DNA of 64,000 bases from Nostocoides sp. F2B08 (lineage in GTDB: Bacteria; Actinomycetota; Actinomycetes; Actinomycetales; Dermatophilaceae). The stretch spans positions 124,001-188,000 of the forward strand of contig NZ_WESE01000004.1 of NCBI RefSeq assembly GCF_009184895.1. The letters run 5' to 3'. A program made the translations under genes and the position numbers. This document shows positions 24,151 through 32,940 of the stretch, piece by piece (positions within the stretch are counted from its first letter, which is position 1; each line of letters starts with the position of its first letter). The notes under the pieces were generated by a model that worked only from the letters and a program-made list of their open reading frames with translations, was not told the origin of the DNA and ran no database searches.

Positions 24151-27100
24151 TCACTCGAGGAGGGCGCGGATCTCCGCGGCGGAGATCCGGCCGGTGAGCG
24201 ATCCCCCCGAGTCGACGACCTTGCTGAACAGGTCGCGTTTGTGCTCCTGGAGGGCGACGACCTTCTCCTCGATCGTGCCGGCGGAGACGAACCGGTAGAC
24301 GAACACGGTCCGGTCCTGGCCGATGCGGTGGACCCGGTCGATCGCCTGCTCCTCGGCCGCGGGGTTCCACCACGGGTCGAGGACGAAGACGTAGTCCGCC
24401 TCGGTGAGCGTCAGCCCGAAGCCGCCTGCCTTGAGCGAGATGAGGAACACCGGCGCCTCACCCTCGCGGAACTCCCGCACGACCGAGGCGCGGTCGGTGG
24501 TGCCGCCGTCGAGGTATGCGGTGGTCAGGCCCTCGTCGTGCAGCCGGCCCTGGACCAGGCGCAGGAACCTCGTGAAGGACGAGAAGACGAGCGCACGGTG
24601 ACCCTCGGCGGCCAGCTCGCGGACCTGGTCGAGGAGGGCGTCGACCTTCGCCGCGGAGGTCCGCTCGAGGTAGTCCTCGTCGACGAGCCCGGGATGCAGG
24701 GCCATCTGGCGCAGGGTGGTGAGGGAGGAGAGGATGGCGACGCGGTTGGCGTCGGGGTCCTCGGCCAGGAGACGGAGCACCCGCTGCCGCTCCCGCTGCA
24801 GGTGCTGCTGGTAGATGCGCTCGTGCGCGGCGGTCATCGGCACCGACACGACCTGGAGCTGCTTCTCCGGCAGCTCGGCCGCCACGACGGCCTTGGTGCG
24901 CCGCAGCATGAGCGGTCGCACCTTGCGTCGCAGCCGGGCGAGGGTCACCTCGTCGCCGGACTCGATGGGACGTCGGTAGGACTTCACGAAGTCGTCGGCG
25001 CGCGGGAACAGCCCGGGTGCGGCGAGGGCGAGGATCGCCCACAGATCCATCAGGGAGTTCTCCATCGGTGTCCCCGTGATGGCGACCACGCTGTCGGCGC
25101 GCAGCGAGCGCAGCACATGGTGGGTCTTCGCCTGCGGGTTCTTGACGAACTGGGCCTCGTCGCAGACGAGCAGGGACCAGAGGTGCTCACGGAACTGGGC
25201 TGCGTCGATGCGCGCAACTGCATAGGAGGTGACGACGATGTCGGCGCCGTCGATGCGCTCGCCCAGGGGCGAGCGTGCGGTGCGCGCCGTCGTGCCGGCC
25301 GTGACGACGCGCAGGTCGGGGGCGAAGCGGGCCGCCTCGGTCGACCAGGCCGACAGGACCGACGTCGGGGCCACGACGAGCACCGGCCGGTCGAGACGTC
25401 CCGCCTCCTTGAGCCGGAGCACCGCCGCCAGGGTCTGCAGGGTCTTGCCCAGTCCCATGTCGTCGGCGAGCACCCCGCCCAGGCCGGCGTCGAGGAGATG
25501 GCTCAGCCACGCGAACCCGGCCCGTTGGTACGGTCGCAGCTCGGCACGCAGACCCTCCGGCACCGGCATGCTCGTCGCGGCCTCACCGCCGTCGACGTCC
25601 GGCCCGGTCAGCTCGGTCAGGCGCCGAGCGGACTCGACCCACCGGGATGCCGCCACGTCGGTGACCGAGAGGTCGTCGAGATCATGGATGTCCGCGACCC
25701 GATGCCGGTGCAGGCGCAGCACGCCCGGACGCTCCTTGTCGCGTAGTCCTTTGGACTCCTCGATGAGCTCCATGAGGCGCCGTAGCGAGGGTTGGTCGAG
25801 GGTGAACCACACGCCCGAGGGCAGGATCATGATCTCGTCGCCGCGGACGAGGGCGGCGAACAGCTCGGCGAACGGAACCTCCTCGCCGTCGACGGTGACG
25901 GTGACGTGGAGTGACAGCCAGTCGCGGACCTCGTCGAGCGGACGGACCTCGACCTCGGCCGGCCCGTCGGCCTCCTCGAAGCCTGGCAGCTCGCCGAGCT
26001 CCTCGACGATGACGTCTGGGTGGTCCCGGAGCTCGGGCAGGGTCGTGTCGAGGAACTCGACGAGGTCGGCGCCGACGAGCACCGTGCTCGAGTCGACGAG
26101 GCGGTGGCCTCCCCGCCCGCGATGCACGAGACCGGGGATGTCGTCGAGGATGTCGAGCTCCTCGAGCAGCTCGACCTCGGCGACGGGATCGCGCTGTGGA
26201 TCCCAGTCGGAGTGCAAGGCGAACCTCGAGCTCCGGGCACCGCGCGAGTAGGTCATCGAAAGGCTCACCTCGACCCGCTCGGACCCGTCCGGGCGCAGCC
26301 GGACGAGGAGGAGCGGACCCGTGACCTCCTCGATCGAACCGGTGCCTGTCGAACCGTCTGTGCCGCCCGCTCCTCCGCCGCCGCGCAGCAGCCCCTCGGG
26401 ATCGCGGACGTCCACCACCGCGGCGAGCCGGGGCAGGTAGTCGCGCACGAAGTCACCGCGGTCCTCGGGCGGGATCTCGAGGGTCGTGCCGGAGACGAGC
26501 ATCTCGCCCACCCACCCGGGGACCGGGGCGCGCACGGGCACGAGCCCCGCCCCGCCGAGGTCGGCCACGTAGAGTCCGTGGACCGGGTCGCCGACCGGGA
26601 CGATCTGCGACATCACCCCGGCGCCGACGATCGCGAACGAGGCCTCGACACCACCGTCGGGCCGGCCGCGCACGTCGCAGACGATGTCGACCGGCTCCCC
26701 CAGCTCGACCGTTTCGGCGGGGTTGGCTCCCTGCAGCTCGATGCCGGCTCGCCGCGCCGACACGAGCACACCCCAGACGGCGGGACCGAGCCGCGCGAGC
26801 TCGAGCGTGCGGGGGACGTCGTAGGGCACCGAGCCCGCGGGAACCCGCGACGCGAGAGACACCAGCCGTCTGGCCGCGGCGGCGTGGGCGGGCAGCACGC
26901 CGGCACTCGCCGCGGGCCCCACGATCTCGGGCCAGCTCACGGTCGTGATCCAGGTGCGGACGCGGGACTCCTTGCGCGGGACGACGACGACGGTCGACAC
27001 GGGTGTGTGGTCGCCGGAGCTGCGCGGTCGCTGCTCGACGAGGACTCCGAGCCCGAGGCGGTTCGTCCCCGTCGCGACCGGACCGGCCGGCGGCAGGACC

Positions 27101-27486
27101 TCGGCCAAGGTCTCGCTCCACGACCGACCGGCGGTGGCCGCGCGACCCCGTCCCGCGAGGATCAACGCCACCGCATGCTTGCACCGGACCCCCACGGGGC
27201 AGCTGCACCGCGAGACCCAGGACGGCCCGCGCGCGGTGTCGCCGGCGTGGGTCACGAGTGTCGAATAGGGCTCGCCCCGCGTGCCGGCGACCTCGCCGAG
27301 GAGCATGCGCCCGCGGTCGGCGCTCGTGACGGACAGGACGCGGCCGGCCAGCGCATACTCCCTCCCGCGGGTGAGTGCGCCGGTGCCGCACAGCCGGTCC
27401 AGCTCGGCGTCGGTGATCGACCCGACCCAGGCGGGCAGGACGGTTCTTGCTCCGTCACCCACCCCGGGTCCCACTGCGCCGCTCAC
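24151..27486 (-). CDS. SNF2-family DEAD/DEAH helicase with SWIM zinc finger
   Basis: An 1111-residue cytoplasmic ATPase. A SWIM finger (CSCPVGVRCKHAVAL) lies near 95. A long middle region (about 130-590) precedes the SNF2 core, which has Walker A ADDMGLGKTLQTLAAV, the box LVCDEAQFVKN and ITGTPMENSLMDLW. The helicase C lobe has LDGGTTDRASVVREF, SLKAGGFGLTLTEAD and DRVHRIGQ. Such proteins move along DNA and remodel protein-DNA complexes; this type is widespread in actinobacteria (HepA/RapA-like) and its exact role is unsettled. The GTG at 27486 was chosen because TAGCGT lies 7 bases upstream; an ATG at 27573 would add 29 residues. Confidence 0.92.
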   Translation of the reverse strand: MSGAVGPGVGDGARTVLPAWVGSITDAELDRLCGTGALTRGREYALAGRVLSVTSADRGRMLLGEVAGTRGEPYSTLVTHAGDTARGPSWVSRCSCPVGVRCKHAVALILAGRGRAATAGRSWSETLAEVLPPAGPVATGTNRLGLGVLVEQRPRSSGDHTPVSTVVVVPRKESRVRTWITTVSWPEIVGPAASAGVLPAHAAAARRLVSLASRVPAGSVPYDVPRTLELARLGPAVWGVLVSARRAGIELQGANPAETVELGEPVDIVCDVRGRPDGGVEASFAIVGAGVMSQIVPVGDPVHGLYVADLGGAGLVPVRAPVPGWVGEMLVSGTTLEIPPEDRGDFVRDYLPRLAAVVDVRDPEGLLRGGGGAGGTDGSTGTGSIEEVTGPLLLVRLRPDGSERVEVSLSMTYSRGARSSRFALHSDWDPQRDPVAEVELLEELDILDDIPGLVHRGRGGHRLVDSSTVLVGADLVEFLDTTLPELRDHPDVIVEELGELPGFEEADGPAEVEVRPLDEVRDWLSLHVTVTVDGEEVPFAELFAALVRGDEIMILPSGVWFTLDQPSLRRLMELIEESKGLRDKERPGVLRLHRHRVADIHDLDDLSVTDVAASRWVESARRLTELTGPDVDGGEAATSMPVPEGLRAELRPYQRAGFAWLSHLLDAGLGGVLADDMGLGKTLQTLAAVLRLKEAGRLDRPVLVVAPTSVLSAWSTEAARFAPDLRVVTAGTTARTARSPLGERIDGADIVVTSYAVARIDAAQFREHLWSLLVCDEAQFVKNPQAKTHHVLRSLRADSVVAITGTPMENSLMDLWAILALAAPGLFPRADDFVKSYRRPIESGDEVTLARLRRKVRPLMLRRTKAVVAAELPEKQLQVVSVPMTAAHERIYQQHLQRERQRVLRLLAEDPDANRVAILSSLTTLRQMALHPGLVDEDYLERTSAAKVDALLDQVRELAAEGHRALVFSSFTRFLRLVQGRLHDEGLTTAYLDGGTTDRASVVREFREGEAPVFLISLKAGGFGLTLTEADYVFVLDPWWNPAAEEQAIDRVHRIGQDRTVFVYRFVSAGTIEEKVVALQEHKRDLFSKVVDSGGSLTGRISAAEIRALLE

Positions 27487-27591
27487 CCGAGGAACGCTAC
27501 AGACCGGAGCCGACAACGCCGCCCGCTCATCCACAACGGCTCCGGCGTATCCCACGCTCGCCACCGCCGGCACACCTGAGACACTTCACGC

Positions 27592-29019
27592 GTGAGTGGA
27601 TTCCCCGTCGCTCCGGCCGCCCGCGAGGCCGCCCGCCGCGGGCTCGCCGACGCCGAGCCCCGCGTGTTCTGGACCAGCCAGGCCGGTCGCCCGGCTATCC
27701 GGGAGCCGCTGACCGAGATCGACCGGGTCTGCGACCTCGCGATCATCGGCGCCGGCTTCACCGGCCTGTGGGCCGCGATCCAGGCCAAGGAGGAGGACCC
27801 CGCGCTCGACGTCGTCGTGCTCGACCAGGGTCGGGTCGGCGACGGCGCCTCCGGACGCAACGGTGGGTTCGTCGACCCCTCGCTGACCCACGGACTGCAC
27901 CAGGGCGTCTCGACCTGGCCGGACGAGATCGGGACCCTGGAGGCGATGGCGGCCGAGAACTTCGACGGCTGGCGGGAGAGCCTGGAGCGGTACGGGATCG
28001 AGGCGGACTTCCACCTTCCGGGTGAGATCACGATGTCCGTCGTGCCGCACCACGACGAGGCCGTCCGCGAGGCCTACGAGCTGCACGCCGCCCATGGCGG
28101 GGACGTCGCACTGCTCTCCCGCGAGGAGGCGTATGCGCGGGTCCACTCCCCGTTGTTCCGCACCGGGTTCCTCGACCGGCAGGTCGGACTCGTCGACCCG
28201 GCGCGGCTCGCCTGGGGGCTCGCCGAGGCGGCGGAGTCGCTGGGAGTGAGGATCCACGAGCTCAGCAAGGTCACCGGGTTCGAGGACGGTGGCGGCGGCA
28301 GTGGTGCCGTCGTGATCAAGACCGACTCCGGCACCCTGCTCGCCGAGCGCGTGGTCCTCGGCACCGGAGCCTGGCCGGTGCTGAACCGGACCCGGTTCTA
28401 CGTGCTCCCGGTCTACGACCATGTGCTCATGACGGAGCCGTTGACGTCGGCCCAGCTGGCCGAGATCGGGTGGGAGGGCCGTGAGGGCCTGGCCGACGCG
28501 GGCAACCAGTTCCACTACTACCGGCGCACGCTCGACGACCGGATCCTCTTCGGCGGCTACGACGCCAACTACCACTTCCCCGGGCGGATCGACCCCACCC
28601 TCGAACAGAGCGAGTCGCACACCCTGCTCGCCGAGCACTTCTTCTCGATCTTCCCGCAGCTCGACGGCCTGCGCTTCACCCACCGGTGGGGCGGTGTCAT
28701 CGACACGACCTCGCGCTTCACGCCGATGTTCGGCACCGCGATGCGCGGCAAGGTGGCCTATGCCGTCGGATACACCGGTCTCGGCGTCGGATCCACACGC
28801 TGGGGCGCCCGGGTGGCGCTCGACCTCGCCTTCGGCCGTGACACCGAGCGCACCCGGCTGGCGATGGTGCGGAGCAAGCCGATCCCGTTCCCTCCCGAGC
28901 CGGTGCGCTCGATCGGGGTGCGGCTGACCCGCGCGTCGCTGGCCCGCGAGGACGTGACGGGCCGGCGCAACCTGTGGCTGCGGGGGCTGGACAAGGTGGG
29001 GATCGGCTTCGACTCGTGA
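27592..29019 (+). CDS. FAD-dependent oxidoreductase (DAO / PuuB-like)
   Basis: A 475-residue flavoenzyme. The FAD-binding motif LAIIGAGFTGLWAAIQA lies near 49-65, followed by GDGASGRNGGFV, the segment that often carries the flavin-contact region in glycine/sarcosine/gamma-glutamylputrescine oxidases. The C-terminal HRWGGVIDTTSRFTPMFG and VGYTGLGVGSTRWGARV close the FAD site. It likely oxidises an amine or amino acid and feeds electrons to oxygen or a quinone. The substrate cannot be assigned. Start is GTG at 27592. It is divergent from the helicase with a ~105 bp shared promoter region. Confidence 0.88.
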   Translation: MSGFPVAPAAREAARRGLADAEPRVFWTSQAGRPAIREPLTEIDRVCDLAIIGAGFTGLWAAIQAKEEDPALDVVVLDQGRVGDGASGRNGGFVDPSLTHGLHQGVSTWPDEIGTLEAMAAENFDGWRESLERYGIEADFHLPGEITMSVVPHHDEAVREAYELHAAHGGDVALLSREEAYARVHSPLFRTGFLDRQVGLVDPARLAWGLAEAAESLGVRIHELSKVTGFEDGGGGSGAVVIKTDSGTLLAERVVLGTGAWPVLNRTRFYVLPVYDHVLMTEPLTSAQLAEIGWEGREGLADAGNQFHYYRRTLDDRILFGGYDANYHFPGRIDPTLEQSESHTLLAEHFFSIFPQLDGLRFTHRWGGVIDTTSRFTPMFGTAMRGKVAYAVGYTGLGVGSTRWGARVALDLAFGRDTERTRLAMVRSKPIPFPPEPVRSIGVRLTRASLAREDVTGRRNLWLRGLDKVGIGFDS

Positions 29020-29041
29020 CCGCAGCGGCGTGGTGGCTCGA

Positions 29042-29084
29042 GCGTGGTGCCAGACGCGGCGAGCAGCCCCCGCTCGACACCACA
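29042..29084 (+). repeat. dispersed relative of the 63-bp tandem repeat at 52.7 kb
   Basis: GCGTGGTGCC at 29042 and ACACCACAC near 29077-29085 frame a core (GACGCGG, GAGCAGC, CCCCGC) that aligns by eye with the unit repeated at 52741-52966. It lies between two same-strand genes. An outer pair CGAGCG/CGCTCG suggests it can also fold. Confidence 0.55.
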
Positions 29085-29124
29085 CGGCTTTGGGGTTGTG
29101 GCTGGACCGTAGGACGATGAGACG

Positions 29125-30294
29125 GTGACGACCCCACCTCCGCCGCCACCACCGCCACGAGCACCCGAGCCGACGCCCCCGACGCAGTCCGGCCCCGTCC
29201 CACCAGGGTGGGGGGCACCAGGGGCGGGCTACCCGCAGCCGGCGAGCACCGCATACCCTCCGGCGCAGCCGTACGGCACCCAGGCGCAGCCCTACGGCGC
29301 GGCCTACCCCGGACCCTACTCGCAGGCACCGGCACCCGTGCGTCCTCCCGCGCTCCCGATGGAGCCGGTGGAGTACCAGCACGTCCTGCGGGGCCAGCGG
29401 CGCCGCTGGTGGCGTCCCCCGATCTCGCTGCTGCTCGTCCTCGGCGGCATCCTGGCCGCCAGCATCGCGCTGGTGATCGTCAGCGGCATCGGCTACGCGA
29501 TCATGTCCGGCGGCGACCTCGACGCGTTCGAGGAGCTGGCGCTCGACTTCAACAACCCCCTGACCTTCGCCGTGCAGAACCTCTGGCTCGCCGCGCTGAT
29601 CCCGATCGCCGGCCTGGCCACGTGGATCGCCCACGGCGTGCGTCCGGGATTCGTCTCATCGGTGGTCGGACGCTTCCGCTGGGGCTGGTTCGGGTGGTGT
29701 CTCCTCGTGACCGTGCCGCTGTGGATCGCCTATCTCGGCATCGCCGCGCTCGTCGACGGCGGCGACATCACCGACACCTCGGGACGGCCCTCGACGTGGG
29801 CCGTGCTCCTGCTGCTGACCTTCCTCACCACGCCCTTCCAGGCGGCCGGGGAGGAGTACCTGTTCCGCGGCTGGCTCATGCAGCAGATCGGCGCGTGGGT
29901 CAAGAACACGTATGCGGCGCTCACCCTCGCGGTCGTCCTCTCCTCGGTCGTGTTCGCCCTCGCGCACACCTCGCTCGACCCGTGGATCCTCATCGACCTG
30001 GGCGCCTTCGCGACCGCCGCCGTCCTCCTCACGTGGCGCACCGGCGGACTCGAGGCGGCCGTCGCGCTGCACGTCGTCAACAACGTCATCGTGCTCGTGC
30101 TGTCCATCCTGACGACCGGACTGCAGGACGCGTTCATCACCTCCGACACGACGAGTGACCCGCTCACGGCCGTGATGTCGGTCGTGGCGCTGACGATCAC
30201 CTCGGGCGTGATCTGGTGGCTGGCCGGACGCCGGGACGTGGCTCGGACCACGGCTCCCCTCGACTCGGGTGAGCGCGCGCCGGTGCCGGCGTAG
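29125..30294 (+). CDS. CPBP family intramembrane metalloprotease with Pro-rich N-terminus
   Basis: A 389-residue membrane protein. The first ~85 residues are disordered and rich in Pro, Ala, Tyr and Gln. About eight membrane segments follow. The CPBP (Abi) motifs are present: EEYLFRGW near 242-249 (EExxxR), FALAHTSLDPW near 275 (the second metal-binding site) and LHVVNNV near 313 (HxxxN). It is a predicted glutamic-type CAAX-like protease in the cytoplasmic membrane; substrates are unknown. AGGA stands 10 bases before the GTG at 29125. Confidence 0.9.
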   Translation: MTTPPPPPPPPRAPEPTPPTQSGPVPPGWGAPGAGYPQPASTAYPPAQPYGTQAQPYGAAYPGPYSQAPAPVRPPALPMEPVEYQHVLRGQRRRWWRPPISLLLVLGGILAASIALVIVSGIGYAIMSGGDLDAFEELALDFNNPLTFAVQNLWLAALIPIAGLATWIAHGVRPGFVSSVVGRFRWGWFGWCLLVTVPLWIAYLGIAALVDGGDITDTSGRPSTWAVLLLLTFLTTPFQAAGEEYLFRGWLMQQIGAWVKNTYAALTLAVVLSSVVFALAHTSLDPWILIDLGAFATAAVLLTWRTGGLEAAVALHVVNNVIVLVLSILTTGLQDAFITSDTTSDPLTAVMSVVALTITSGVIWWLAGRRDVARTTAPLDSGERAPVPA

Positions 30295-30324
30295 GCGCTT
30301 CCTGAGTGACTCGCTGAGGACCTC

Positions 30325-30867
30325 TCAGACCTGGCTGTGTCGGCTCGTCGGGTACAGCAGCCGGAAGCGCTCGAGGACGACCGGCATGTCGGGGCTGAAG
30401 CCGCGCTCGTGTGAGGCGTAGCGGGTGAAGAAGTCCTCGTGGATGCGGCGCCACGCCTCGAGGCTCTTGTCGTCCTCTCCCTCGGCCGCGGCGTGCGCGG
30501 CGTCGACCTCGTCGAAGGGCACGACGGCCACCTCGGTCGTGACGATGAGCGCACGCGGGTGCGCTCCGCCGTCCAGCACGATGGAGAGCGCCCCCACCTC
30601 GGGCAGCGGCTCACCCTCCGCCTCGTAGTCCCACAGCGCCCCCGCTGTGGCGGTCTTCTCCCCCGCGAGCACGAGGGCGACGAGCTCGTCGGCGTGGTCG
30701 GGGGTTGCGCCGAACGCCCAGGCCGGAGGCCGCAGGGACGCGAGCACGGTCGAGCCCCCGTAGACACCGATGTTGTCGAGCCTGGCGCGGGTCTTCGCCT
30801 CCGCCCAGAAGGCGTCGATCTCGTCGCCGTCGGCGGTTCCGGTCGTCATCGTCTCAGTGCCACTCAT
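30325..30867 (-). CDS. ASCH domain-containing protein
   Basis: A 180-residue protein with the ASCH beta-barrel: WAFGATPDHADELVALVLAG then EKTATAGALWDYE, and VTTEVAVVPFDEVD. The GEKTAT segment is characteristic of the family. ASCH proteins are thought to bind RNA or modified bases; some are amidohydrolases acting on acetylated cytidine. The C-terminal AWRRIHEDFFTRY and VVLERFRLLYP are also typical. The ATG at 30867 is preceded by GACAAT at 7 bases (possible leaderless promoter); an ATG at 30876 would add three residues. Confidence 0.85.
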   Translation of the reverse strand: MSGTETMTTGTADGDEIDAFWAEAKTRARLDNIGVYGGSTVLASLRPPAWAFGATPDHADELVALVLAGEKTATAGALWDYEAEGEPLPEVGALSIVLDGGAHPRALIVTTEVAVVPFDEVDAAHAAAEGEDDKSLEAWRRIHEDFFTRYASHERGFSPDMPVVLERFRLLYPTSRHSQV

Positions 30868-30946
30868 ACGCCCCATTGTCCCCGCTGTCGGACGTGACCG
30901 CGCCGGTGTCCGCCATCAGCCGGGCCGGCTGTGACCGTCGGAACGC

Positions 30947-32647
30947 TCAGCGACCGACGTCGACGAGACACTCCCGCGGCAGGTCGAACCACCGGAGCAG
31001 CTCGAACTCGGTGTCGACGAGGTCGTCGACGAGGCTCTCGAGACCGGGGGCCGCAGCGGCGGCCATGATCCGGCGCCCCTCCTCGAGGTAGCGCCCGAGG
31101 TCGCTCTCGTCGGCCCGCACGACGGTGGCGTCGTAGACCATGGTGCCCGTCGCATACGAGATGTCGGCGAGCCGCAGGGGAGGCTCGACCACGCCCCTCC
31201 GGTGCCGCCAGAGCCCGGTGGCGGGGTCGAAGGTGTAGTCGCCCATGAGGCGCCAGCCGTCCCTGGCGACGTCCCGCACCGCCTCGATGACGTAGTCGAC
31301 CTCGGCGTCCCCGACGAAGTAGTTGAGGTTGACCCGGACCCACCCGGGTTTGATGCCCTCACACCCGACGGAGATCTCACGCTGGAACTCGTGCGAGGTC
31401 GCGAGGTCGATGCCGAGCAGTCGGTGGCCGTACGGGCCGGCGCACGAGCACCCGCCCCGAGCCTGGATGCCGTAGAGGTCGTTGAGAAGCGCCACGACGT
31501 AGTTGTGGTGCAGCCGACGACCGCTCGGCGAGCGCAGCGTGAAGGACAGGATCGAGAGCCGCTCGGCCTCGAGGTTGCCGAGGACCTCGAGCGTCGGCTC
31601 GCGCAGCCACACGTCGAGCGCCCGCCGCAGGTATCGCTCCTCGTACCGCCGGATCGTCTCGACGCCGACTGCCTCCTTGAGCTGGAACACCAGCCCGGCG
31701 CGGATCGAGTCGATGATCGCCGGAGTGCCGCCCTCCTCGCGCACCTCGGGGTCGCTCAGGTAGACGTGGTCGTCGGGATTGACGTATGCGACGGTCCCGC
31801 CCCCGGGAACGTCCGGGACGGAGTTGGTCAGGAGCTCGCGCCGGACGACGAGAACGCCGGGAGTGCTCGGGCCGCCGACGAACTTGTGCGGGCTGAGGAA
31901 GATCGCGTCCTTGGCGGCGGCCGGATCCCCGTCGCGGGGGTTCATCTCGATGTCGACATAGGGCCCGGCGGCGGCGAAGTCCCAGAAGGCGAGGGCGCCG
32001 TGGGCGTGCAGGAGCCGCGTGATGGCGTGGGTGTCGCTCAGGATTCCGGTGACGTTGCTCGCCGCCGAGAACGAGCCGATCTTGAGCGGCCGGTCGGCGT
32101 GGGCGGTGAGCGCGGCTGCGAGCGCCGCCTGGTCGATGTGCCCGTCCGCGTCCTCCGGAACGGTGACGACGTCCGCGATCGACTCGCGCCAGGGCAGCTC
32201 GTTGGAGTGGTGCTCGAACGGCCCGACCAGGACGACCGGCCGCTCGCTCGGCGGGATATGGGCCGAGAGGCCGTAGCGGCGGTCGAGGTCCGCGGGGATG
32301 CGCAGGCCGAGGATGCCGATGAGCTTGGCGATGGCACCCGTGCAACCGGAGCCGGCGAAGATCACCGCGGTGCTCTCGTCACCTCGCACCGCGTCCTTGA
32401 TGATGCGACGCGCCTCCTCGCGGAAGCGGCTCGTCTGCAGGCCGGTCCCGGAGGACTCGGTGTGGGTGTTCGCGTAGTGTGGCAGCACGACGGCGCGGAC
32501 GTAGTCCTCGATGAACGAGAGCGCCCGCCCCGACGCGGTGTAGTCGGCGTAGGTCATGCGCCGTCGGCCGTAGGGTCCCGGCATCACCGCGTCCCGGCCG
32601 ATGAGTGAGGTCGAGATCGTGTCGAGAAGGGCTGGGCGGGCATCCAC
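30947..32647 (-). CDS. class V (NifS-like) PLP-dependent aminotransferase family protein
   Basis: A 566-residue enzyme, longer than typical cysteine desulfurases (~400). The N-terminal region has YADYTASGRALSFIEDYVR and HTESSGTGLQT. The PLP core has FAGSGCTGAIAKLIG, AFWDFAAAGPYVDI and the Schiff-base Lys in LSPHKFVGGPSTPG. After ~500 residues an extra C-terminal region (ISYATGTMVYDATVV, then RWFDLPRECLVDV) is present. Two Cys lie in ARGGCSCAGPYGHRLL near 397. The reaction is not known; desulfuration or lyase activity is possible. The GTG at 32647 has TACGCT 6 bases upstream (leaderless). Confidence 0.85.
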   Translation of the reverse strand: MDARPALLDTISTSLIGRDAVMPGPYGRRRMTYADYTASGRALSFIEDYVRAVVLPHYANTHTESSGTGLQTSRFREEARRIIKDAVRGDESTAVIFAGSGCTGAIAKLIGILGLRIPADLDRRYGLSAHIPPSERPVVLVGPFEHHSNELPWRESIADVVTVPEDADGHIDQAALAAALTAHADRPLKIGSFSAASNVTGILSDTHAITRLLHAHGALAFWDFAAAGPYVDIEMNPRDGDPAAAKDAIFLSPHKFVGGPSTPGVLVVRRELLTNSVPDVPGGGTVAYVNPDDHVYLSDPEVREEGGTPAIIDSIRAGLVFQLKEAVGVETIRRYEERYLRRALDVWLREPTLEVLGNLEAERLSILSFTLRSPSGRRLHHNYVVALLNDLYGIQARGGCSCAGPYGHRLLGIDLATSHEFQREISVGCEGIKPGWVRVNLNYFVGDAEVDYVIEAVRDVARDGWRLMGDYTFDPATGLWRHRRGVVEPPLRLADISYATGTMVYDATVVRADESDLGRYLEEGRRIMAAAAAPGLESLVDDLVDTEFELLRWFDLPRECLVDVGR

Positions 32648-32734
32648 AACTCCAGCGTAGGGATAGCCGTTCGGCTGAGACCCCGAAAAGAATTCTGAAC
32701 ACCCCCTTTACTTCACCCATACCTTCTGATTAGA

Positions 32735-32833
32735 TCGACTTTGCCAGCAACACTGCGAATCCCTGCCTCGCAGTGCATGCGGTGCCTGATGAGGGGTCGA
32801 GAGGACTGTCACTGACAGTCCTCTCGACTTTTT
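32735..32833 (+). ncRNA. candidate small RNA ending in a strong terminator
   Basis: No protein frame fits this stretch. A plausible -10 (TTAGAT, about 32730-32735) lies in an AT-rich island unlike its surroundings. The transcript would contain a hairpin CACTGCG/CGCAGTG (about 32751-32775), then a linker, then the terminator at 32796-32833. A size near 95-100 nt is expected. It matches no RNA family recognised by eye. The 5' end is a guess. Confidence 0.45.
32796..32833 (+). terminator. intrinsic terminator, 16-bp stem and T5
   Basis: GTCGAGAGGACTGTCA (32796-32811) and its exact reverse complement (32813-32828), followed by five T on the plus strand. It is the best textbook terminator in the window, yet no plus-strand gene lies just upstream: the adjacent gene is on the minus strand with its start facing here. 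Confidence 0.9.
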
Positions 32834-32940
32834 CCGGGGTGAACACCTCGTCTCCGAGGTGAATCGATGACCGGGGCCTGTACGGCCTCCCCACACCGGG
32901 CGATTCAGATCACCGGTCTGCACGTCCGCATACTGAGGCG

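Noticed and set aside
30947-32647. Cysteine desulfurase (IscS/SufS) assignment
   Set aside because: The protein is ~160 residues longer, lacks the usual catalytic Cys loop position, and has no isc/suf neighbours. A general class V call is safer.
32700-32833. Actinobacterial 6C RNA
   Set aside because: The region has a terminator and a hairpin but lacks the two C-run loops that define 6C RNA.
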